Shown here piece by piece: positions 25,803 to 36,629 of a stretch of DNA of 64,000 nucleotides. Both the position numbers and the translations under genes were made by a program. The first letter of the stretch is position 1; every line of letters starts with the position of its first letter. Source of the stretch: Rhizobium sp. ARZ01 (GTDB lineage: Bacteria; Pseudomonadota; Alphaproteobacteria; Rhizobiales; Rhizobiaceae); the NCBI RefSeq assembly GCF_014851675.1, contig NZ_JACVAE010000001.1:2170001-2234000 (forward strand), written 5' to 3'. The notes under the pieces were generated by a model. The model worked only from the letters and a program-made list of their open reading frames with translations. It made no database searches and was not told the origin of the DNA.

Positions 25803-26228
25803 ATGTCAACGTTCAAGGTATATAAGAATGACAACGAAGTCGCAGGATCAATCATTGCCGCGACGGAATTCAATGCGATGTATACCGAAGCCATAAATGC
25901 TACGACGTTGTTCAAGAACTGGATCAGAAAACTAATTAACATAGGAGGCGGGGTGAAAGTCACATATGGCGACAGTGATCTTCAGGTATACTTGGACGGA
26001 AACAAGTTTTACGTGACGGATGAAAACGGCGTCAGGCATGATCTTATTTTGAAAGGCGACAACGACGACAAGAACACCAAGAAGGTCATGATGATCAAGC
26101 CGGGGCAGAAGCCGGAATTGGACGATCCGTACCTTTCCAACATCGTCACGAACATCAATACAGAGCCCAGCCAAGCAGATGCGATGGCCTACCTTCTCGG
26201 AACGATCCTGCTCAGGCGCTGCCGCTGA
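25803..26228 (+). CDS. Unknown 141-residue protein, AT-rich
   Basis: The ATG at 25803 follows AAGGAAAGGACC. I do not recognise the family. It is hydrophilic, without signal peptide or membrane segment, and is rich in Asn, Asp and Lys, with strand-like stretches (VKVTYGDSDLQVYLDGNKFYVTDENG) and a C-terminus ending LLRRCR with its only Cys. Codon use is much more AT-rich than its neighbours. A second strong ribosome site (AGGAGG at 25943-25948) precedes an in-frame GTG at 25953, which could give a shorter product of about 91 residues. It is 28 bp after the peroxidase and converges, with a 23-bp gap, on the YcaO gene. Whether it is a YcaO substrate or a peroxidase partner is open. Confidence 0.75.
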   Translation: MSTFKVYKNDNEVAGSIIAATEFNAMYTEAINATTLFKNWIRKLINIGGGVKVTYGDSDLQVYLDGNKFYVTDENGVRHDLILKGDNDDKNTKKVMMIKPGQKPELDDPYLSNIVTNINTEPSQADAMAYLLGTILLRRCR

Positions 26229-26251
26229 TCGCCAGTTCGCGGCCCGAGGCT

Positions 26252-27505
26252 TCAGATCGCCATCGGCACGGCGTTCAGTTCGGCAACGGTCGGCGGCCGA
26301 TTGCACCAGCCGAGCCGTGGCGGCAGGTCGAACAGCCGCCCGGCGGCAAACCGGGTATGCTGCGGCCGCAAACCCGGCACGATGACGCGCGCGACTGGTA
26401 CGCCGACGCGCGGTCGGGTCAGGTCGACCATGAGCAGGCGCAGGCCCCGATCACGGCAGAGCGCTGTGCAGCGATCGAGCGAGGGGGAACTCACCGTAGC
26501 CTTGTCGCCCTTTCCTCTTTTGTTGCCCGCCGCCGGCAACAGATGCGGCATCGAACAAGAGTTCACCGCTTCCAGCCAGAACAGGAAGGGATCGTCGGAT
26601 GCGGCAGGGATGGCCTTGCGCATATCGAGTGATTGCAACGTCTGCATCATTTCTGTCAGTGACGCCACCGCCGCACGGGACGGATCGAAATGCGCCGCCG
26701 TGCCGATCGCCACGGTCCCGCCTGCGCGATCCGTCGAGATTGCTGCCCGGACAGGAATGCCGAAATCGGTTGTCAGGTCGAGCAGGTGACAACTGCGCCC
26801 TCTATCCGCAAGCCATTCGCGAATCTTGTCCACCCCCTCCGCTTCTTCCAGATCGGCGGCGGGCCGGACGTGCCTGCCGTACCACCAGAGCGCCGTTGCA
26901 TCGCGTTCCACTAGCTCAAGGAACCCAGCGATTGCGGCATCGTCCAATGTCGCCCCGGCAGCGCAGCCGTTGCTGTCGGCGATGGCGAAAGTGTCTGTGT
27001 CGTCTGCATCGGCATAGCCGACATAGGCCTGCGCGGCGGTGACCAGCACCGGCTCGCCTCCATCCGGATCGATCGCCCCAACCCAATCAACGACGACACC
27101 CTCGTCGAAGCGCCGTGGCAGCCAGTCGTAACTGCCATGTCTGGCGTTCCATTCGTTCCGCGCTTCGTACTGGGCATCGCTCGCAAGCAGCAGCGAAGCC
27201 GGATGGATGGCGCGGTCTTTCACAGCCGCATAGGACGCGCTGAGGGTCGCTTCATATCCCCATCGACACGACGAAATGAGCTCGGCCGCTTCACCGAGAC
27301 AGCTAATCCGGGCCTGTTCGGCCGTCATGCCCCGACCAGAGGCGATCCGCCCGCCCTCTGGTGTGGCTGCATGGGGTATGTCGACACCTGGTCGCTCGGC
27401 TGCCACACGCGGCAGGGCGACATTCAAAACCACCGGGAAGTTAGCCGGGCTGACAGGCACCAGGTCGAACGCTGCGCCGACGAACCCATGACCAGAACCA
27501 TGCAT
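26252..27505 (-). CDS. Stand-alone YcaO-domain protein
   Basis: A 417-residue YcaO protein. YcaO enzymes use ATP to activate peptide amides, forming azolines, thioamides or amidines, or act in ribosomal protein modification. ATP-binding signatures are visible: SGRGMTAEQARISCLGEAAELIS (family Gln and paired Glu residues) and DSNGCAAGATL...GFLELVERDATALWWYGR, with a further LTEMMQTLQ helix. The C-terminus (NRPPTVAELNAVPMAI) lacks the PxPxP tail of azoline synthetases. No E1-like partner, TfuA or flavin dehydrogenase is nearby. The ATG at 27505 has a GGGGGCGG site; a TTG at 27526 is also in frame. It follows the amino-acid binding protein by about 125 bp on the same strand. Confidence 0.88.
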   Translation of the reverse strand: MHGSGHGFVGAAFDLVPVSPANFPVVLNVALPRVAAERPGVDIPHAATPEGGRIASGRGMTAEQARISCLGEAAELISSCRWGYEATLSASYAAVKDRAIHPASLLLASDAQYEARNEWNARHGSYDWLPRRFDEGVVVDWVGAIDPDGGEPVLVTAAQAYVGYADADDTDTFAIADSNGCAAGATLDDAAIAGFLELVERDATALWWYGRHVRPAADLEEAEGVDKIREWLADRGRSCHLLDLTTDFGIPVRAAISTDRAGGTVAIGTAAHFDPSRAAVASLTEMMQTLQSLDMRKAIPAASDDPFLFWLEAVNSCSMPHLLPAAGNKRGKGDKATVSSPSLDRCTALCRDRGLRLLMVDLTRPRVGVPVARVIVPGLRPQHTRFAAGRLFDLPPRLGWCNRPPTVAELNAVPMAI

Positions 27506-27631
27506 CGGACCGCCCCCGAGAACCAAACAGGTCTTTCCTACTTCCGAAGACTATGGGCAAGGCAAAGGCCCTCTGAGAGAGCAGGTGCCGCCGCATTTCA
27601 GAAGAAGACGATAGCGCGTTGTTGAGCAGCT

Positions 27632-28414
27632 TCAATTGCCATAGATGTCAAACGAGAAATACTTGGATGTGATCTCGTTGTACTTTCCGTTTGCGCGGAT
27701 CGCCATTATCGCGGCATTGAGTGTCTCCCGCAATTCGGTATCGTCCTTGCGCAGCCCGAGACCGGCCCCAAGCCCGAGAATTTCCGGGTCATCGGGGACG
27801 TCCCCCTTGAATTCGCAGCAGGATTTTCCGGGATCCTCGGCGAGAAAGGCATCGAGCGCGATCGCTTCTGCCTGGATGGCGTCGATGCGCCCGGCGACCA
27901 GATCCTGCTGGGCTTCGTCCTGCGTCTGGTAGATTTTGACCTCGCCCACGGCGTCGGCGAAGTGCTTTCGCGCATATTCTTCATGGGTTGTCGAAGCTTG
28001 AACGCCCAGCACCAGCCCCTTGAGGCCGGCCGGCGTCGCCTCCAACTTTTTGCTCTTGAGGCCGACGATACGCACCGGCGAGCGGTAATAGGGATCGGAA
28101 AAGTCGATCAGTTTCTTGCGCTCGTCGGTAATCGACATCGAGGCTGCGATGACGTCGATCTTGCCAGTGTTGAGCGCCGGTATGATCCCGTCCCAGGCGA
28201 TCGGCGTCAGGACACAGTCGAGCTTCGCCTGGACGCAAAGCGCGTTCACGAAATCGATCTCCCAACCGACCCATTTGCCCGATGCATCCAGGGAGGCGAA
28301 GGGCGGATAGGGCTCCGCGGCAACGCCGATCTTGATCGGCTCAGCGCGCAACGTCGACACACCAAGGGCAACGAGCGCAAACGAAACGGCAAGCATCCTG
28401 ATCAGGCTTTTCAT
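27632..28414 (-). CDS. Amino-acid ABC transporter periplasmic binding protein
   Basis: A 260-residue family-3 solute-binding protein of the Lys/Arg/Orn/His type. A Sec signal peptide ends near LRA-EPIKIGVAAEPYPPF; then come GKWVGWEIDFVNALC, PIAWDGIIPALNTGKIDVIAASMSIT and RKKLIDFSDPYY, the hallmark ligand-binding strands. No permease or ATPase gene lies beside it, so it either works with a transporter encoded elsewhere or acts as an orphan sensor. It starts 13 bp after the cyclase/TPR gene stop, a typical operon spacing, and precedes the YcaO gene. Confidence 0.9.
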   Translation of the reverse strand: MKSLIRMLAVSFALVALGVSTLRAEPIKIGVAAEPYPPFASLDASGKWVGWEIDFVNALCVQAKLDCVLTPIAWDGIIPALNTGKIDVIAASMSITDERKKLIDFSDPYYRSPVRIVGLKSKKLEATPAGLKGLVLGVQASTTHEEYARKHFADAVGEVKIYQTQDEAQQDLVAGRIDAIQAEAIALDAFLAEDPGKSCCEFKGDVPDDPEILGLGAGLGLRKDDTELRETLNAAIMAIRANGKYNEITSKYFSFDIYGN

Positions 28415-28427
28415 CTCTCGCTCCTAT

Positions 28428-30929
28428 CTATCCCGTTTCCAGCCCAGCAATGCGAAGGCCATGCAAGAACCGCTGCCTGCACTTTTCTTCCTTGAAGGGC
28501 AGACCGTGGAGTGCCCATGAAACAATGCCGGGGTCGTCCGGTGCTGCATCGCCCCACTGCCGCCGCACCGAGGCCAGAAACTCCGCGGCAGCTTCGCCCG
28601 CCTCGCGCGGTCGCCCCATGTGCGCCAGCGCCGCCGCCCGCCAGGCGTGGAGGTCGAGCAGGCTGCCCACACCTCTTTCGGCTGCAGACACACTTCCCGC
28701 ATAGTCCTCGGCGATAAAGTGTATGCCGGCAATATACCCCCATTGATAGGAAGCCACCACGGGCGAGAGTTCGAGTGCCAACCGTTCAAGGGAGGCCGCC
28801 TTTTCGCTATCCCCGAGAAAGGCAAGCCCATGGGCGCAGGAAAACAGCGTACGAGGATTGTTCGGGTTCAATTCAAAAGCCAGGTCGTAGTGGATCGCCG
28901 CCTGCTCGAAGCGATCAGCCATAATACAGGACCAGGCGAGTGTCAGATGGGCGCGTGTCTCGAGCGGATCGAGTTGCACTGCCGTCTGGGCAAGGCGCAG
29001 GGCTTCGGCAGCAAGCTGCGGATCGCGGCGAAATCCGGGCACTATGAGGTGACGAACATTAAAGATGCTGGCAAGACTGGAGTAGGCCGGTGCGAACTGC
29101 GGCATCGCATGGATGACCTCCCGAAACAGAACTTCCGCCTCGGCTTCGGCCTCTGGCGCCCATCGTAGCAGCAGATTCTCGCCGCGCAGCCAGGCATCGT
29201 AGGCGGAGAGCGATACGTCGCGTCGTCCATGCCCTCCGGAGACGCGCTCCGCCGAGAGATAAATATCGAGCGTGGCCGCAACACGCCGTGCAATCCCCGC
29301 TGAGGTCCTCCCCCAGTCCTCGAGCGAAAGCGGGAAGCGCTCGCTCCAAAGCACATGGTTGTTCTTGATGTCGGTCAGCGTGATGATGACAACTCCCTCG
29401 CCCACCGGCGAGCGCGCATCCAGTACGTAGTCGATGGTGGCATTGCCTGGCTCTGCCAGCGCATTGTCCTGGTCCTCGATGATCACCCATTCACGGAACT
29501 TGGTCAGGCAGCCGATGATATCGGCGCGAAAGCCACTGAGAAGATGGGCGGAGGCGATCATCTCGTCTGAGGCTGCAAAGGGGCGCACTTCAATGACCGG
29601 CAGACGCCCTGTCTGAGCCTTCGTTGTGCCCGCCGGAAGCGCCATCTCCTTCGCCTCCAACCGACCGGAGCGGATCGACGCTACGATCTCTCGTGCCTCC
29701 GAGGACGGACCGATACCGAACTCCGATGCGAGCACGTCCGCAAGCGCGCGATAGATCCGCAATGCTGCCGCCCCCTGCCCTTCGGCGGCATAGGCGTGCA
29801 TCAGGATGCAGGCCGCGCGCTCATGCGTCGGGTCGATGGAAAGCAGCGCAGTCGCGGCATGCTTCATCGACACGACGTCGCCGCTGAAGCGCTCGATGCA
29901 CTGCTCCAGTTGTTCGATCAGACGCTCGCGCCAGCGGTGCCGTGCCACGCGCAGCCAGGAGGCGAACACATCGTCTGCATGGTCGAGCCCGGCAAGTATT
30001 GCATCCGGCGAGACGCGGCCGTCCAACAGGTCGCGGGCGATCGAACCGTGCGTCAGTCCTTCGCTGATCGAGAGCAAGTCCACCTCAAGACCGGCCGGCG
30101 CCACGCTGACCTTGTCGCTGCCGGCCGTGAGCGCATCGGATCCGGCTCGCCTGAAGACGTCACCGATCTGCTTGAGGGCAGTGCTGAGGGCATGTCGTGC
30201 GGCCACGCGGTTCTTGTCGCTCCAGAGGAGCCCTGCCAGGCGCTCCCGCATCTCGCTGGATCGGTGGCTGAGAACGAGGTAGCCGAGCAGCGCCCGCGAC
30301 TTTAGCGAACTAGGCGTCAGTTCATCACCGAGCGAACTTCTGACCGAGAGCTGGTCGAGCACCGATATCATCAGCCTGCGGAAGAGCCGATCGTCCCGAC
30401 CCTGCGGGTTTTCACCCGCGCCAAGAACCTGATAGGCCACGACCGGCCGGGGGATGTTCTTGAGTGACTGCGAACCAAGGCTGCGGTACGTCGCCGCGAC
30501 GTGGTGATGAACCTGATCGAACACGGCCTGTGAAATACAGATGCCGCCCGGCTCAGCAAGAGACTGTAGGCGTGCGGCAACGTTGACGATATGGCCGAAC
30601 AGCTCGCCGTCGCGGAACTGGACTTCGCCAAGATCGATTCCCATTCGAAAGTCTATTCTTCGGTCAGGGGAAAGCGCCTCATCCATCTCGCGAAATCGGC
30701 TTTGGACCTCCAGGCCAAAGCGAAGCGCCTCGACAGCAGACTCGAAGTCTGCAAGCGCGCCGTCACCCATCGTCTTGAGAATTTCACCCCTGTACTGGGG
30801 TGCAACGGTTCGAAATACATCAAAACAGCGCTGGATGAATTCAACCGTGAACGGCTCATCCATCGCCATATGCTGGCTATACTGCACAGCATCTGCAAAC
30901 AGGATAGCCTTTAGCAAGCTGTGCCGCAT
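28428..30929 (-). CDS. Class III cyclase fused to BTAD and TPR domains
   Basis: An 833-residue cytoplasmic protein. Residues about 5-180 are a class III nucleotide cyclase domain: ILFADAVQYS (metal Asp), EILKTMGDGALADF (Lys and second Asp) and FGHIVNVAARLQS (Asn/Arg). A bacterial transcriptional activation (BTAD) region follows at about 200-430 (LKSRALLGYLVLSHRSSEMRERLAGLLW... YAAEGQGAALRIYRALADVLASEFGI), then a TolB-like stretch and C-terminal TPRs (ALRLAQTAVQLDPLETRAHLTLAWSC). This layout is typical of rhizobial regulator-cyclases. The ATG at 30929 has GGGA upstream. It heads the apparent operon with the binding protein and YcaO and may regulate it. The adenine-contacting Asp of the usual D-x-x-G-x-x-V-N motif is Glu. 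Confidence 0.85.
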   Translation of the reverse strand: MRHSLLKAILFADAVQYSQHMAMDEPFTVEFIQRCFDVFRTVAPQYRGEILKTMGDGALADFESAVEALRFGLEVQSRFREMDEALSPDRRIDFRMGIDLGEVQFRDGELFGHIVNVAARLQSLAEPGGICISQAVFDQVHHHVAATYRSLGSQSLKNIPRPVVAYQVLGAGENPQGRDDRLFRRLMISVLDQLSVRSSLGDELTPSSLKSRALLGYLVLSHRSSEMRERLAGLLWSDKNRVAARHALSTALKQIGDVFRRAGSDALTAGSDKVSVAPAGLEVDLLSISEGLTHGSIARDLLDGRVSPDAILAGLDHADDVFASWLRVARHRWRERLIEQLEQCIERFSGDVVSMKHAATALLSIDPTHERAACILMHAYAAEGQGAAALRIYRALADVLASEFGIGPSSEAREIVASIRSGRLEAKEMALPAGTTKAQTGRLPVIEVRPFAASDEMIASAHLLSGFRADIIGCLTKFREWVIIEDQDNALAEPGNATIDYVLDARSPVGEGVVIITLTDIKNNHVLWSERFPLSLEDWGRTSAGIARRVAATLDIYLSAERVSGGHGRRDVSLSAYDAWLRGENLLLRWAPEAEAEAEVLFREVIHAMPQFAPAYSSLASIFNVRHLIVPGFRRDPQLAAEALRLAQTAVQLDPLETRAHLTLAWSCIMADRFEQAAIHYDLAFELNPNNPRTLFSCAHGLAFLGDSEKAASLERLALELSPVVASYQWGYIAGIHFIAEDYAGSVSAAERGVGSLLDLHAWRAAALAHMGRPREAGEAAAEFLASVRRQWGDAAPDDPGIVSWALHGLPFKEEKCRQRFLHGLRIAGLETG

Positions 30930-31160
30930 AGTTTCCCGCTGCGTTGTTCGCTGCAACTAATCGACAACTGTACCGTCACAGTACAAGTTACTTTGGGCAC
31001 CACGAGAAAAACACCGCCCCATGGTTGTACAATGCGAGCAAAGGCACTCTCCTGTCAAAGAATAGCAGTCGACCCAGCATGGCACTGCACACTCCACATT
31101 CGTCCGATTGACGACCTGATGTAGAATGCCGGCCTCACCGAGGAACTGCGTGAAATATCG

Positions 31161-31337
31161 ATGAAACGCATAATGCTTCTGTTTGCATTGACTGCGCTCG
31201 CCGCTTGCGCGACGAGTGCACCGGAAAGCGACGAAACGGCCACCATCCAAACGGGAGATCGGTCGGGCCGGTCCGTCGAATGGCTGAAAGAGCACTGCCC
31301 CGACTGCCTCGGCCGAGGACCGAAGGTCCACCGATGA
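31161..31337 (+). CDS. Small lipoprotein (58 residues)
   Basis: A short reading frame starting MKRIMLLFALTALAAC, with a complete lipoprotein signal and Cys16 as lipidation site. The mature part of about 43 residues is polar, with an EHCPDC pair of cysteines near the C-terminus (CPDC, a CxxC arrangement). Its TGA overlaps the ATG of the DUF1643 gene (ATGA), arguing that it is genuinely translated. Function unknown. The 231 bp upstream, to the divergent cyclase start, contain an imperfect dyad near 30967-30988 (ACTGTAC...GTACAAGT) but no other gene. Confidence 0.65.
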   Translation: MKRIMLLFALTALAACATSAPESDETATIQTGDRSGRSVEWLKEHCPDCLGRGPKVHR

Positions 31338-31858
31338 ATGCGGGCACCCCAATCCCGCCCTGCGACAGGACTGCTTTATTTTCGCATTGCGGCCGCTATC
31401 GTTACATGCTCGGCCGGCGTTGGTCTGAGAATGGTGGCAATATCGTTTGGATCATGCTCAATCCGTCCAAGGCAGACAGTGTGATGGACGATCCGACCGT
31501 TCGGCGTTGCATGGCCTTCTCCCGGGCCTGGGGTTACGGGGGGCTGAACGTCGTCAATCTCTACGCTATGTGCGCGACAACACCGGATGAATTGAGGCTC
31601 GTCGAGGATCCTGTCGGGCCGGACAATGACAGCCACATCGCCGAGGTTTGCACAGCGCTCGCCCCGATGGACCGGCACACTGTCGTTGCAGCCTGGGGTG
31701 CCCATCCGCTGGCACAGGCGCGCGCACGGCACGTCTTATCAATCGTTGGCCATGACGTTGACTGCCTCGGCATGACCAGGACCGGCCAGCCGCGGCACCC
31801 ACTCTACGTGCCTGCCATGCAGTCGCGCACCAGTTGTCGTCTGAGGGATATTCGCTAG
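31334..31858 (+). CDS. DUF1643 family protein
   Basis: A 174-residue protein of the DUF1643 family, recognised by IVWIMLNPSKADSVMDDPTVRRCMAFSRAWGYGGLNVVNLYA and the later VVAAWGAHP motif. DUF1643 proteins are compact, often plasmid- or phage-associated, and have no established biochemical role. The ATG at 31334 overlaps the lipoprotein stop by 4 bases. A strong hairpin 27 bp downstream probably ends this transcript before the convergent katG gene. Confidence 0.85.
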   Translation: MNAGTPIPPCDRTALFSHCGRYRYMLGRRWSENGGNIVWIMLNPSKADSVMDDPTVRRCMAFSRAWGYGGLNVVNLYAMCATTPDELRLVEDPVGPDNDSHIAEVCTALAPMDRHTVVAAWGAHPLAQARARHVLSIVGHDVDCLGMTRTGQPRHPLYVPAMQSRTSCRLRDIR

Positions 31859-31884
31859 ATCAAGCAGTCCCTTGGCCGAACGAT

Positions 31885-31920
31885 CGAACGCAGCGGCGCA
31901 TCCGCTGCGTTCGGAATTTT
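31885..31920 (+). terminator. Intrinsic terminator after the DUF1643 gene
   Basis: CGAACGCAGCGG (31885-31896) and CCGCTGCGTTCG (31902-31913) form a 12-bp perfect stem with a 5-base loop, followed by GAATTTTCC. It sits between convergent genes (DUF1643 and katG) and may serve both directions, though the T-run favours the plus strand. Confidence 0.75.
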
Positions 31921-31931
31921 CCATTTGAGAG

Positions 31932-34395
<2,464 letters not shown>

Positions 34396-35322
34396 ATGAT
34401 GAACTTGACCCTGAAGCAGCTTCGCTACTTCGAGGCGCTGGCGCGACACAGCCACTTCGGCCGCGCCGCGGATGCCTGCGCGATTTCCCAGCCGGCCATG
34501 TCGGTGCAGATCAAGGAACTGGAGGAAGCGCTGGGCACCGAGCTCTTCGAAAGAAGCGCCCGGCAGGTCCGGCTGACCAGTTTCGGCGAGGAATTCGTCG
34601 AACGAGTCCGCGACATATTGCGCTCCGTCGACGAACTGGAGGACCTGGCGCGCGCGTCGAAGGAGCGGTTGGTCGGGCGGCTGCGCATAGGCGTGATCCC
34701 CACCGTGGCGCCATATCTCTTGCCGACACTCATCGGCAACCTGACGCGCCTGTATGGTGGCCTCGACATCCATATACGTGAAACGCAGACACAAAAGCTC
34801 ATCCACGAACTGTCGGAGGGCCGGCTGGACACGGCCATCGTCGCTCTGCCGGTGTCCGAACCTTCACTCACGGAAGTTGCACTGTTCGAGGAGAAATTCG
34901 TGTTGGTCCGACCGGGAAAAGATGAAGGCAAGCCCGTGCCCAATCGCGAAACGCTCCTGGAAATGCGGGTGCTTCTGCTCGAGGAAGGGCACTGTTTTCG
35001 CGAACAGGCGCTGTCGTTCTGCAGCATGCATTCGGCACATCCGCGGGAGTTGCTGGACGGCAGTTCCCTGTCGACGCTGGTTCAGATGGTCGGCGCCGGC
35101 ATCGGTGTCACCCTCATCCCGGAAATGGCCGTCGCAGTTGAGACACGCTCGGCACCGGTTTCCGTTGCCCGTTTTAAAAGCCCCCAGCCCTCGCGAACGA
35201 TCGGCATGATCTGGCGCAAGGCCAGCCCGCTGTCCGAACAATACCTGCAGATCTCCGAAGTGGTCCGCCAGTCGGCTGCCGCGCTGCGTGAACTGGCCGA
35301 TCCGACAGCACATAACTCATGA
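34396..35322 (+). CDS. oxyR: Hydrogen peroxide-sensing LysR regulator OxyR
   Basis: A 308-residue LysR-type regulator. The N-terminal helix-turn-helix (LKQLRYFEALARHSHFGRAADACAISQPAMSVQIKELEEALG) is followed by the effector domain containing EEGHCFREQALSFC. Cys200 and Cys209 match the redox pair of OxyR (Cys199/Cys208 of E. coli), so oxidation to an intramolecular disulfide is expected. This pair separates it from ordinary LysR proteins. It lies divergently from katG, its likely target. Two adjacent ATGs (34396, 34399) are possible starts. Confidence 0.95.
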   Translation: MMNLTLKQLRYFEALARHSHFGRAADACAISQPAMSVQIKELEEALGTELFERSARQVRLTSFGEEFVERVRDILRSVDELEDLARASKERLVGRLRIGVIPTVAPYLLPTLIGNLTRLYGGLDIHIRETQTQKLIHELSEGRLDTAIVALPVSEPSLTEVALFEEKFVLVRPGKDEGKPVPNRETLLEMRVLLLEEGHCFREQALSFCSMHSAHPRELLDGSSLSTLVQMVGAGIGVTLIPEMAVAVETRSAPVSVARFKSPQPSRTIGMIWRKASPLSEQYLQISEVVRQSAAALRELADPTAHNS

Positions 35323-35413
35323 CATAACGCCGGTCGCTTGGCCTCTTTGAGGAGCGTCCCGTTCATGGCGGCGGCCTCGTTCACCATCGCGATCGCGGCG
35401 GCGGTGAGAGCAG

Positions 35414-36178
35414 TTACCAGGTAATCATGCTAAAACTATGCAGAATAACCTGCAGGCCCAGGGCAGCTTGGGTAACACCAAGCACCACAGCCAGGACCTG
35501 AAGTGAAGTGCCGATCCATCTGAGTATGATCTCCGCGAAAATCATCGCCAGCCAGTCCAGCGCCAGGATCAGCAATACAATACCCGCCACGGTGAGCCCT
35601 TCTGTTTGGCGGTCGCCCGCCAATGTGGCAAAGACGATCACAGCGGCAATACCATAAGGTGTTACAATTGTTGGAAACGCCAGTGGTGTGAGAGCGAGCC
35701 CCGGATCTGCTTGTCCTCGCTCCGTCCGTCGTACCGGAAGATCAGCATTCGGCTGCAGGATGGTTCGCAAGGCCACGATGAACAATATGATCCCCCCTGT
35801 CATCGCGAGCACCGGCAACGAGATTTCTAGATTCTCAAGAATAGTGCGCCCCAGCAATCCTGCGATCGCCAGCGATGCCGCAGAAAACAAGATCGCCCTG
35901 GTGGCTATTCGTCGCCGCAACATGGGGTCGTAGCCGCCCGTAAGGACCTTAAATGGCACCAGTATTTTGATCGGGCCAAGCATCAGGAAAAGCATCAGGA
36001 ATATTTTGCGTGCTCCGAACTCCACCTCGGGCATGTCCGTTCCGAGCGGCGATTGCGCGAAAGACTGTGAGGGAAAACCTGCGGTCCAAACCATAGCCAG
36101 AACGGAAACCAATTGCCGCTGACCAGCCCAACGCAAACACGAATATGCTTCCGCAGCTTTGTCCCGCAGACATGTCAT
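35414..36178 (-). CDS. MarC-family integral membrane protein
   Basis: A 254-residue protein with an unusually long N-terminal extension of about 55 residues before the MarC core (ARKIFLMLFLMLGPIKILVPF, where the family motif is usually near the N-terminus). Core motifs include ATRAILFSAASLAIAGLLGRTILENLEISLPVLAMTGGIILFIVAL, LALTPLAFPTIVTPYGIAAVIVFA and a final hydrophobic helix; about six membrane segments are expected. MarC proteins have no agreed function. The ATG at 36178 overlaps the stop of the SpoIIAA-like gene (ATGA); an ATG at 36199 would overlap more. Convergent with oxyR. Confidence 0.82.
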   Translation of the reverse strand: MTCLRDKAAEAYSCLRWAGQRQLVSVLAMVWTAGFPSQSFAQSPLGTDMPEVEFGARKIFLMLFLMLGPIKILVPFKVLTGGYDPMLRRRIATRAILFSAASLAIAGLLGRTILENLEISLPVLAMTGGIILFIVALRTILQPNADLPVRRTERGQADPGLALTPLAFPTIVTPYGIAAVIVFATLAGDRQTEGLTVAGIVLLILALDWLAMIFAEIILRWIGTSLQVLAVVLGVTQAALGLQVILHSFSMITW

Positions 36179-36552
36179 AGTCGGCCAGTCTCCAACCAAG
36201 CAAGCGCCAGTGCCTGTTGCTGGAAGTCGAAAGGTCGAATCTCGGGGTGTACGAAATAGCGAGCGAGGCCGGGAACGATCCTAAGAAGCTTGCTGCTGGT
36301 AACAACCGCGATCCGTTCGATCTGTCGATGGTGATTGGAGACAAATTTCAGATGAGCAGCCACCGCTCCGAAACTCTTCCATCCGGGGAAACGCTCAATA
36401 ATGAGCATCAGGCCGGCAAGTTTTCCATGCGAGCGCACGGCAAGCTCAACCTCACTCGCGATCGTCTCGAAGTTGGCCTGCTCGAGGGGACCTTGTGGTG
36501 TAATGATCAGGATGTTTTTGTCGGGCACGGGCTTTATGACAATCACGGGCAT
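36175..36552 (-). CDS. SpoIIAA/STAS-like protein
   Basis: A 125-residue protein of the SpoIIAA-like family (STAS fold): IKPVPDKNILIITPQGPLEQANFETIASEVE, GKLAGLMLIIERFPGWKSFGAVAAHLKFVSNHHRQIERIAVVTSS and the FDFQQQALALAWL C-terminal helix. Such single-domain proteins are soluble and are often found in stress clusters; partners are unknown. Its stop overlaps the MarC start, so both should be co-translated. Confidence 0.85.
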   Translation of the reverse strand: MPVIVIKPVPDKNILIITPQGPLEQANFETIASEVELAVRSHGKLAGLMLIIERFPGWKSFGAVAAHLKFVSNHHRQIERIAVVTSSKLLRIVPGLARYFVHPEIRPFDFQQQALALAWLETGRL

Positions 36553-36629
36553 TCCCTCTTGTCCTTGATGCCAGCCAGCCGCCGGTGGCCCTACATTGCC
36601 GCTAAACGGGCGTCTGCCTCATCGTTAAA

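Noticed and set aside
26252..27505. Standard azole-forming peptide cluster
   Set aside because: No E1-like/ThiF partner, TfuA, dehydrogenase or short Cys/Ser/Thr-rich precursor is present, and the PxPxP tail is absent, so the YcaO is described as stand-alone.
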